Origin: Ptychodera flava
Lineage: Eukaryota > Hemichordata > Enteropneusta > Ptychoderidae
Reading direction: 5' to 3'
Assembly (NCBI RefSeq): GCF_041260155.1
Contig: NC_091933.1
Coordinates: 23,903,174-23,967,173, forward strand
Length of the DNA: 64,000 nucleotides
The notes under the pieces: generated by a model
Databases searched by the model: none
Told to the model about the DNA's origin: nothing
Seen by the model: the letters and a program-made list of their open reading frames with translations, nothing else
Shown here: positions 40,012-52,400 of the stretch, one piece after another
Position numbering within the stretch: position 1 is the first letter of the stretch
Layout of the letters: each line of letters starts with the position of its first letter
Translations under genes and position numbers: made by a program

Positions 40012-43000
40012 GTGAGAAATTTTGTCAGCATTTATGCAATATTTCTGATATGACATACATGTACAGCCACCAAGAGATGGATGACAATGTTTACCTACAA
40101 ATGTATACAAGAACATAGAAGTAGTTGCATGTAGGTTTTCACACTGCCCATTTCTTCTCCGTCAACAGTATATGAAATTCTGTTTATTTCAGGTAAAATA
40201 ATCCATATAAAAAAGGAAAAGAAAAGAGAAATAAACAAGAAATAGTCTTTGCTCATGTAAATTACTAAATTATATAAACCAATCATGATGATTTGATTTA
40301 CGTCAGAGTTCGCGTTTACGCAAAAAACGTGCATATTTACGCACTGAAATTTACTTTCTTTGCATTTTTTCATTGTTATGCGTTTTCTATACGCAAAGGA
40401 AAACAGTCAAAATATTTCCGATAGCACTCCCCGCGACTAAGCTTAGGCGACAACTAGACGAGATGAGTGCCCGTGTGACATTAAATTTGTTGCAACATTT
40501 CTCTCTATCACTCATTTTGTGTGGAGAGTTTCGGATTCTCTGGGCGTGGTCTGGAAAATCGGCATCGTAGTTCAAAGGCACGTTATCATGTCAGCTGTGC
40601 CTATGAATTACGTTGCTAATTTTCAGGCGAGCGATAGTTTCTGAAACTTATAACACAAAGTGAGTGATTGACAGAAATGTTGCAACAAATTAAATGCCAA
40701 CTGTGCACTCTCATCGCGTCTCACTGTCCCCAAATTTGATCAAGCACACATGCAGCATGGCGTCGCAAACAACTCTACATTCTGTCAACTTTGCTCCAAA
40801 TGAGTCAGAGGGTCAATCAAAAGACTCTACCGGGCAACCCAACATGGAGAACACAGACAACCACAGTGAAATTGAACCCATGTCGGTATCCATAACGTAT
40901 TGTCCTATCTCGCCAAAACAACAACAGGGGATCAGCACCACGGTGAAACCGTTAGCCGTGATGATGATACACCGGTTACCAAAAAATCCCATCCACAACC
41001 ACACGCAGGCTTCGGAGCAGTGGAATACGGAATATCCATGGTTACGTTTTGATTTAATCAACAACAAAACTCTGCTTTACTACCAATCATGTAAAAAATG
41101 GAAAGCGGAATGTATTTACCCATGGTTCGCCGATGTACAGGAATCCGCTGTCAAAAGGCATATCAAACCTGGATAAGCTGCAATAACTCTAACTTTGGGT
41201 TGCCCGATGTGTTTTGACGGTCGCATGTATACCTTGGCTGTTACGTTTCAGCATGTTTGAAACACAGCCGGGCTGTTCAAGTTGTTCGTTCAACTGTTTC
41301 CATTAAAATAATCTTACATCGTTCGATCAAAATATGTATTGTAGGTTTATTGAACGGCACATTTTGTATTTTGCAGTCAGTTTTTTCATCGATCGAGTGC
41401 GGAAGTGAAATTACGCACTCAAATACAGCCATTACGCAATTTTAGCAGACTAATGCGTATGCCGTACGCGAGGAGAAAAAAAGTTACCGCAAACACTGTA
41501 CGTTACATAAATGTTTGGCGTAAAAAGAGAAGTACTGATTTCAAAATTTCAAGGCTTTGCTTTGATGTTACAAATCCAAGAACCTGCCAGCTGTCACAGG
41601 AAGATTTTACATTGCTTTACCATTGCATCAGCGTGATTTGAAATATTTTTGTTTCCCCAACAGATGAGCGAGAAACAGAAATCGTCTATTGAGCTACAGG
41701 GTTTGAATGCAGATACTATGGAAGTACTGCTTGATTTTGTTTACACTGAAACGGTCAACGTTACAGTGGAAAATGTACAGGAGCTCTTACCAGCTGCATG
41801 CCTCCTCCAATTGAAAGGTAGCTTTCTTAAGTGTGTATTTATACCTTTTTTCATAGTAAACAAAACAAACCCTTTGTTTTCAGTTGAATATAAGCAAAAT
41901 CTCTACTCCCAAAATCTTTACAATTGCTGTATATCGTTTTTGAACAATTCAGTGATTTCATCAGGGCCCGTTGAGCATATAAGCTGACATTCTATGAACA
42001 TAATTCCTTAATTTAAGGGAGGGGGTCAGACCCAATTTGTTTTGTGTGCGTAAAAATCGCAATAAGGCTTCTGCTGTAACAAAAAATAAAATTTTAAAAG
42101 TTCATACCGTGAAACCATAACAGAAGAGAAAAATTGACAATACAGACAAGGGACATGCATTTATATGTGGTTTTAAACATGTGGACTCAACTTATGTGAT
42201 TATACTATCTCCACGTTCATCAAGAAAAAATAGGACACAAATTACTACAACCTAAAAAAAAAAAACATAATTTGAACTCTGACAGCAAACATACCGGTAG
42301 ACGACATACACATTGAAAAGTGTAAGTGTAAAGTTATTAGCGACGAAGTTACGTAACTGAGGAAGCTTATAGAGTTGGGAGAAGCAAAGTTGACGTCACT
42401 TCCATCAACAACTTCCGTAAAACTATTTTGTCACACCACGTGATCAGTGTTATCTAACGACTGCAGCATACCATTCACGCTGCACACTCACTCGAAAATA
42501 GTATCGTGTTGGATTGACATTATAATTGAACTTAGAGCGTACGTGTGAGTGTATTGGCTTACATGAAAATGCGATAGACAATGATGCATTTACGTTAGAA
42601 CGTCCATGCTCGATCAAATTGTTTTTGTTCTGTCGGTGTAAATTACGAGATTGGTGGATGTGGATGGACATCTTGCGTGCGTTTGGTCTTTGTCTGACAT
42701 GCATGTCGTTTCGATCTCCTTTTTACTTTGCAGGGGAGAATGAATTACGTTCCTCATGGGTTTCAAATATGTAAAAAAAAAAAAATACGAAGTTTTGAGT
42801 GGATTTAATACGATTTCGTTTGCAAAATTACGAGCGAAAATTTCAGCTTCCCATTTCATCGGCGCGACCGTGCTTTCTAAAGAAACCTCAGTCTCCTACT
42901 ACCTCCATGATACACATGTTGTACTAGCCCTGCGTACGATGCTGTGTGTTCCGCTACAGCTAATCGCCCCGCTCACCACAGCCCTGCAAAGACCCGTACG

Positions 43001-46000
43001 TAGGGTCGGTGACTTCAAATCCATTTTGGGACTTGACGTAAAAAGCCAAATTACTGCCGAAATTCAGCATTCTTGGGCCCAAGTCGTATCCCAGGCTACC
43101 TCAGCTACTCGATCGCTTCCAAAAATGCCAGTCTTTTATTCACTTCTCGTAAATAACCGTCGATGTCGGCAACTCTCTCGCTAGCCCTGCGTACGATGCT
43201 GTGTGTGAACTACACCTAACAATAAAATGTTGTGAGATGTTGAAACAGTTTACCCTCCTTCCTACAAAGTTGCAATATATTGAAACACTTTACTCTCCTT
43301 TCTACAAAGTTACAAATTCCCTGGTACGTAAAACAAACACTGTTGCTGTTCGATACTACAATACATCATGAACGTAACGGCCATGAATACACTGAGGCCT
43401 GCTTTGCCTCTGTGAGTCCTGGGTCGTCCTTGAGTCTATCAAAAGTGTTACCTACTTTGCTGTATCAAAATTTGGCCTGCAACTACTCAGTTTGATAGTA
43501 AAAACCATTATTTCAAAGGAGACTTTCACAAATGGAGTCATAATACAAAGGAAAAGGAGAAAAACTGAGGTTATCTATATCTGAAAGGTCAAGTCTAGGT
43601 CATCTCATCATGTTATGTCAGGCATGAAGACCCCCTAATTACGCAATTATGGTTCACAAGAAACTACCTAGGGTGGTCCAATAGGTGAAAGGTAATTTTG
43701 CTGCCTTCCAATTTAAATGGCATTTTGCTGCCTTCCAATTTAAATGGCATTCAGCTTGATTGACTCCCATTCGGCCTACTTTCAAACTGCTATAACTTAA
43801 ACAAGAAATTATGTGATTCTGAATGATTTTAATATTATTGTAGATTCCACCAGTTTAATGATCTAGAAGTGAACATCACCAGACATTTCTTGATGATATC
43901 AAAATATCAAATGAAAATATATCTGGGCTAAAACTTTTGAGACTGAATTTGTAAATTTACCAAGAATTTTCGGAAGCTAGAGGGGAAACAGACATAACAG
44001 TGAGATGGGCGGACCAGAAAGTCCATGGAAATCAAGCAGGTTGTTCTTACATGAACATTGCTGTTTGGTGTGTTGATTTGTAACACGTACACTATGCTAA
44101 CATGTTTCAACACCCAAGGAAACATTTGCAACTTTATAGTCAATGCGACATATTAATAAAATTATTTTAATTTTGTATCGGAATATCACAAAACAATGTT
44201 GTGATCATCGCAGTCCAGCTGTTATGAGTAAGCATGTGTACTTGGCTGGACCGATCAAGTTTCTGCAAAAAATCATTTCACTGTCATTGACAAGCTAAAG
44301 TGACGTCTTTAATAAATGTGTCCAGTCAATATCCAAAGAAAATCAAGGCATCAATGACACGAAGAAAGTTTGTCAGTCCCCACGGACGAAGTCTGGGGGG
44401 ACTTATAGATCGGGTCATGTCCGTCTGTCCGTGCGTGCGTGCGTACGTCCGTCCGTCCGTCCGTTCACGCAGACATCAGACTGAGACATGCCCTGGTCAG
44501 TTTCTTTCAAACTTTGCACAAGGATAGTACCCTACCCCATACAGATGCACGTCGATTTGTTTCACAATGCGATCAAATTTGGCCGTGTTAGACTTGGAGG
44601 ACTTTTTAGTTTACACCTCCATAGACTCCCATGTATAAGGCAGTTCTCCATAGACTCCCAGTTATAAGGCAGTCCTCCATAGACTCCCATGTAAAGGCAG
44701 TTCTCCATAGACGCCCATGTATAAGGCCAAGAAAAATAAAAATTTAGTTTCTCATCGTATTCTAGTGCAAAAAGGATGCAGTGACACAGTTTTTAGTCCC
44801 CATGGATGAAGTCCAGGGGGCTTATAGATTGGGTCATGGTGTCTGGGTCATTGTGTCCGTTCGTCCATCCGTTCGTCCATCCTTTCACACAGATATCTCA
44901 GACATTTTGACAAAATGTCATGTGACATTGGTGACCTTTGACCTCAAATATACATATTTGTCCATAACTCAGTAACCACAAGTGCTACACCCTTCATATA
45001 TGGTATGATGGGATGACGCCACATATTATACCTCATTAATTATGCACATATCTAATTTTGAGCGAGCCAATAGAGCTAGAGGTCTGATTTTTGGTATATA
45101 GGGATAACTTAGCAATACATTTTTTTTGACAACATGTCACGTGACCTCAATGACCTTTGACCTCAAATATTCATATTTGTCCATAACTCAGTAACCACAA
45201 GTGCCACACCCTTCATATCTGGTATGATGGGAGACATTATGACGCCACATACTGTACCTCATTAATTATGTGCATATCTAATTCTGAGCAAGCCAATAAA
45301 GCTGGATGTCTGATTTTTTCGTATATAGGGATAACTATAGGATAGAAATGTTTTGACAAAATGTCATGTGAACTTGATTATTTACCTAAAATATACGTTT
45401 ATGTCAATAAATAAGTCCCACAAGTGCTATGTCCTTTATATTTAGTAGGATGGGAGACCTTATGACAACACACGCTTTACCTCATTTATTATGCACATAT
45501 CTAATTCTGGGCAAGCGAATAGAGGTAGAGGTCTGATTTTTGGCATATAGGGATTTATAATAGCAATACATTTTTTTTTAAAATGTCACGTGACCTCAAT
45601 GACCTTTGACCTTGATTATACATATATATGCATATCTCAGTAAGTTCTATACCCTTCAATTTTGATAGAATATTAGACCTTATGATGTCACATCTTGTAC
45701 CTCATTTATTATGCGCATATGTATTTCTTGGCTGGCCAATACAGCTACAGGTCTGATCTTTTTTCCCAATTTAGAACAATAACTTAGACATGCCTCATGT
45801 GTTTCAAATTGGGAACAACGACATAGACCTATGTGCCCATAGATCTCAACATATCAATCCAGTGATACTTCTGAATGACCACATTTCCCTGCCCCATCAA
45901 GACTAATACTCCTATTACTTTGTCATTGTCAATGACTTGTTTAGAATTATATTTACATTTTAAACTACAGTTCTTTGATGCAGTGTGGTCGTCTGGCAAT

Positions 46001-49000
46001 CCATCATCACGGCGGATGTAGTGCATCCAATACACAGTCCACACTGTCCAATCATGCGTGCATGTTTTCCTGTTATAATTCAATAGGGTCAGAATTTTGT
46101 AGCAAGGAACATACAAAATCTTGCAGATAAATCAATTTGGATGATCTATGTACATCTATGCAAATTCCAAGTTTGGTGGACATGTGAAAATTATGTTTTT
46201 TACCTTCATGTACAAGATGGCATGTTTACCAAGCTGGACGCTCACTCCTAAAAACCAATAGGTTTTACAGTTTCACATTTCAACCCTTTCTTTGCATCTT
46301 TCTCAGCAACATTCCCCAAACCTCTCTCCTTGCATCCCTACCGCTAAATGCACTGAGGAGCACAGTGTCATCATTGACGCTATTTTCTATTTATTCATGT
46401 TTAGATGTCTTGCCCAATGTTTGCATGAAAAAACTGGTTGGTATTCTCCGTACTTAATAAACGACACAATTTTCTGAAATAGAGTTTTGTTTTGAGGAGG
46501 GAAGGGGATTGACACCAAAACTCAGGAATTACAATTCTGGTGCATCAGCTTTTATGATTGACGACCCCTTATCACATCAGAAGATCTGTGTGTTTTCTTT
46601 AAGCAAACCGCCAGATATAACAGTATGATAGCTGTATCTACAGTATGTCCTTCTTGTTCTACCATTGTTTTAAAGTTTATCCTTCAAATGTGACGCATCT
46701 ATCTTCAAAACTTACTCGCACAGAAGGTAGTATCTTTCCATAAGAAAAGCAAACCATACCTGTACTGTCCTCCAATTCCAGGCGTCAAGAGAGCATGCAG
46801 TGAATTTCTAGAAAATCAGCTTGATCCAACAAACTGCCTGGGGATAAAAAAGTTTGCAGAGACGCACACCTGTGAAGATTTGCTGAAGGCGGCCGAAACT
46901 TTCAGTTACAAACATTTCTCTGAAGTGGTGAAGCAGGAGGAGTTCATGGGTCTCAGCAAAGAAGAAATACAGAAACTGACACAGAGTGATGATGTCCAGG
47001 TGAGACTTGACCTCTCCATGGTGATTCAGTTGTACTTGACTGTGGAAAAATGTTAGGAGTCAAACCAGTTGAATTGTCTGACAGGACAAAAATCCTGATA
47101 GTTTTGGCATATGCAAGACTATTCTCAAAATGGTTTGAACATTGCATAATTAACACCCAGTTCTATTTCTTTAAAAAATATTGCAACTTGTATTGACGTT
47201 GATAATACAGAAAGTAAGAAGTACGCCAGTGAGCAGAATATGAATGGATATGTCATCACTTTCTGCTCACCTATCTGACTGTCATCATATTTTGATGATG
47301 TCACCAATTCTCATGATGACGTCATTTGTTTGCAGTTTGATCAAAATGGTTTCAATTTGAAGATACTCATTCAGAATACATTGAAAAATTGCCTAAAACA
47401 GATAACATTTTGAATTTGAAATGTTAAATGGCACTAAATTTTCGTACTATTTCACAGATAGAACTCCTGAATTGAATCAGTCATAAGTCCTTGCAGACGA
47501 GGTCAGGGGACTTATAGATTAGGTGGCATGTATGCGTGCGTCCTTGCGTCCATAGAGATATCTCAGACATGCTCAGGCCAGTTTCTTTGAAACTTTGTAC
47601 AAGGATAATACACTATGGCGTAGATTTGCTTCTTCATTGGTTTTCTAAGTGAGCCAATATTGCCGCCAGACAGCCATTTTGTTTTAATTTTTTTTATGCA
47701 GACGTTCCCAGACTGATGTCATACAAACTTGGTACAAGGACAACACACTATGACTGACAAATGCTTGTCAAATAATTTTGCAATGCAACCCAATATCAGT
47801 TGCTAGAAATTTTTTCATTGTAGCCACAGTCTGTTAGTGTGGCTAAAATGATCAAATTTTTTTTAGCCACAAGCAATTTTTATTAGCCACACCCAATGAA
47901 TATGGTCGTCAGATGGCAATTTTGTTCGGATTTTGTCATGTTCAGAGCCGAACTCATACATTGATTTCTTATTATACCAGATATGAACTGTAAATGCTCA
48001 CGTGTCTCATTATATATTGCAGTTATGTATAAATTTGAACCTTTGCCACATGTTTGCCACTTCATTGAAAGTATTATGATCAAATAATGATTAAACTCAA
48101 TAGGTCATTAAGTATTCAAATACGCAATTAGCTGAAATAGAAATAAATAATTTCTTTGACTGCTGTCATTGTATCACCACTTTATATAGCAAGTGTAATT
48201 GCCTTTGGTCAAGTCCTTCAAACTATATATTCCAAACTTTGAAAGCTCATTAGATATGCAAAATATAAATTAGCTGACATGAAAACTTAAGTGCGAAATG
48301 ACTTTCAATATTGGTATAACCTGGTATAATCATCAATATACATAGCATGTTATACCAACTTTAATCAAATAAATCCAGGTATATATCCCTAATTAGGAAA
48401 GTTCATTAAATACACAAATTAGGAACTGGCTGAAAGAAAAATGCTAATGCCTTGCAATAATGTTAGACTACATAATACATGTAGTACCTTTAATGTACAT
48501 AGCAAGTTTCATCAATTTTGGTCATGTAAATTCAAATATATATCCCTAATTTCAAAAATTCATTAAATATGCAAATTAGGAGCTGGATGAAGCAAAAATG
48601 CTTATTGACTTTCAGTAACGTCATATCATAGTATCTTTAATGTACATAGCAAGTTTCGTCAACTTTGGTCTAGTCAACACAGATAAATATCCCTGATTAT
48701 GAAAGTTCATTAAATATGCAAATAAGGAATTGGCTAAAGTTCAAATGCTTAATGACTTTCAATAATGTTCTATCATAGTATCTTTAATGTACATACATGT
48801 AGCCAGTTTGTTCAACTTTGGTCTCGTCAATTCAGATACATACATGCATGTACCCCTAATTAGGAAAGTTCATAAAATATGCAAATTAGGAATCGGCTGA
48901 AGTAAAAATGCTTAATGATATTTAATAATGTTCGTTCATAGTATCTTTAATGTACATAGCAAGTTTCATCAATTTTGGTCATGTAAACTCATATATATAT

Positions 49001-49449
49001 ATCCTTAATTTCAAAAGGTCATTAAATATGCAAATTAGGATTTGGATGAAGTAAAAATGCTTAATGGCTTTCAATAATGTTAAATCATAGTATCTTCAAT
49101 ATGCATACCAAGTTTCTTCAATTTTGATCGAGTAAATTCAGACATATAGGCCTAATTAGGAAATGTCATTAAATATGCAAATTAGTAACTATCTTTCACG
49201 TCACCCCTTTAATAACTTTCACAGCTGATATATCTTGATGTGATCAACATTTGTAGCAAATCTCATCAAATTGCGTGCAGTCGTTCTCAATGATATATCC
49301 GTTTTTTCTAAAATCATTAATTATGCAAATGAGCAAAAAGTAAGCAAGCCACACCCACCAAAAACTAATCAATTCTTGCCATTTGCTAACTGAATCTATG
49401 TACCAGATTTGACTCTGATCTGATGAGCCGTTTTTGAGATATTGAGCCC

Positions 49450-49484
<35 letters not shown>

Positions 49485-52400
49485 CACAGACACACAGACA
49501 CACAGACAGACAGACATCGCTGCGACATATGCTCACGTGTGTAAACACGTGAGCAAAAAATTGGCGCAAGGACAACACACTATGACTTACTTGTAAAATT
49601 ATTTTATGATACGATCAAACATGCTTCTTGGAATTAGGTGATGAATCTGCCTGAATCTGTATGTGTACAAATCTGAATTCATTTTCATAAAAGAATGCGA
49701 TGCACAATGTAAGACCACGTGTCTACCCAGTACCTTTGTGCTTTAATACCGTCATTTGTTAGTCCCCTTGGATGAAGTCCAGGGACTTATAGATTGGACT
49801 CCTTATGTCCATCCATCCATCTGTCCATGCATCTGTCTGTCTGTCCATGCAGATGTCTCACACATGCCCTGGTCAATTACTTTTAAACTTTGAACAAGGA
49901 TAATACACTGGCATAAATGATTTCAAGTTTCGTTTAGGAACATTTTAGCAAAAGTTTAAATCTTTCAGTGTCAAGTTCTGCATTACCTTATACCATCAAT
50001 CAGTTATTAATGTAAGATTCTGTTACCCTAAATCTTATTATTTTCAGATTACCACGGAGGAGCCTGTCTTTGAAGCTGTGTTGAGTTGGGTGAAATACGA
50101 CGTAGACAGTCGTAAAGAGTTCCTACCAGAGTTGCTAGCATATGTCAGATTGCCTTTGCTATCACCGAAGTACATCACAGATACCGTAGACACAGAGGTA
50201 GGGGAATAGCACTGCAGTCCTCTACGTTGAACTCATGTGCAGAATCACAACAAAGTATCATATCTTTCAGGGTATTTTGTGGATGTTGTTGGTATTAATA
50301 GCGCTGATTGCAATTCAGGTTTGTTACTTAATATAGCTGCATGCGCAAGACAAAATTCAGACAAATTTTATTGTTGCATATGCGTGGCTGTTGTAGCAGC
50401 TTGTAGTCTGAGTGTGACCTTTAGTATCTATTGTGAGACTAGCAGGAAAAATATTTATATTTGCATATTGATGACAGAAAAATGACGTCATTTGCAAGCA
50501 GGGCTATTGGAAATGATAAATGTTACCCCAAGTTCAGTGCGTACATATGGAACAAATTAAGAATGATGTTGTAGTCCTTTGTATTCACAAATATGGAGCG
50601 AGGCCAACCATTTTGTCCCACTGATTTATCTTTCCATGTCATTTACTCACTGACATCAGTTGCCAACATCTCAGTTTCTCACTTTTAGAATAATTTCTGA
50701 TTCATTTGTAATCATGAATTCTTTTTACTCTGAATCATTTTTATCAGCCGTTGATCAAAGGCAGTTTAGCATGCCGCGATCTTGTCGATGAAGCCAAGAG
50801 ATTTCATCTTAGGCCAGAATGTAGAACTGAAATGCAAGGCCCAAGAACAAATCCCAGAACAGGTGAGAAGTACAAAAAGACTATTTTACTAGATCATTGA
50901 TGGTGAACCACATACTTAAGACTATCAACATTCAACTCGAGACTGTCCCATGTTTTTTTAGTCCCCACGGACACCGTCCGGGGGGACTTATAGGTTTGGT
51001 CATGTCCGTGCGTGCGTGCGTCCGTGCGTGCGTCCGTCCGTGCGTCCGTCCGTCCGTCCGTCCGTTCACGCAGATATCTCAGAGATGCCTGGAGCGATTT
51101 CATTCAAACTTGGTACAAGGATTACTTCATATGTCATACAGATGCACGTCGATTTGTTTTGTAATGCGATCCAATATGGCTGCCAGGCGGCCATTTTATT
51201 ACGATTTTTTCATGTACAGAGCCATAACTCAGGCATGTTTCAACTGATTTTATTCAAAGTTGGTACAAGGACATTGACCAATGTCATAGATATGCACGTC
51301 AATTTTTTTTGTGATACGATCCAATATGGCCGCCGTGCAGCCATTTTGTTACGATTTTTTCATGTACAGAGCCATTACTCAGGCATGTTTCAACAGATTT
51401 TATTCAAAGTTGGTACAAGGACATTGACCAATGTCATAGCTATACACATCAATTTGTTTTGTGATACGATCCAATATGGCCGCTCTGCGGCCATTTTGTT
51501 ACGATTTTTTCATGTACAGAGCCATAACTCAGGCATAACTCAACCGATTTTATTCAAACTTGGTACAAGGATATTGACCTATGTCATGCACATGCACATT
51601 GATTTTTTTGTGATACGATCCAATATGGCCGCCGTGTGGCCATTTTATTACATTTTTTCATGTCCAGAACCATAACTCAGACATGTATCAAGTGAATTTA
51701 TTCAAAGTTGGTACAAGGAGATTGACCAATGTCATACATATGCACATTAATTTGTTTTGTGATACGATCCAATATGGCTGCTGTGCGGCCATTTTGTTAT
51801 GATTTTTTCATGTACAAGCCGAACTCAGGCATATCTCAACCAATTTTAATCAAATTTGCTACAAGGACATTGACCTATGTCATACATATGCACATTTATT
51901 TGTTTTGTGATACGATCCAATATGGCCACCGTGTGGCCATTTTATTACGATTTTTCCATGTCCTGAACTACAACTCACACATGTATCAAGCGAATTTATT
52001 CAAAAGTATTTTTATCACAGACCTAATGAAGAGGACTCTATCCTCTCTGAGGACCTGTAATCAAAGTACCCATTAACAAGTGGGGACTGTGTCATCAACG
52101 ATGACTTGTTCTATTGATAATAAACGGCTCGTACTTGAATTTGGTTTCCAATTCATCAGTGTATCTGGCTTTGATTAACACTTAGGATGATGATAAAATA
52201 CTTTTAAATATTACATAAAGTAAGTTTTCCATTGATAATATAGCCTGATCAGGCTTGGCAAATGGAAGTGAAGAGCTCCCTCTAGTGGTCATATTGTTTT
52301 CAACCTGAATTTGGTGTGTAGATAGGCTAATCAACTGTAATCACAGTTGTTCACTTCTGGTGGGTAGCAGTTAGTTGGTGTTACTGTGTATAAGCTTGGG

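Noticed and set aside
40305-42283. A complete hAT element bounded by CAGAGTTCG and TTGAACTCTG
   Set aside because: The interval would include KLHL12 exon 2, which cannot be part of an insertion, and the flanking bases are not a duplication.
51016-51675. 219-codon ORF as a gene
   Set aside because: It lies wholly within the 150-bp tandem units of a non-autonomous element in a KLHL12 intron, and the period alone explains the open frame.
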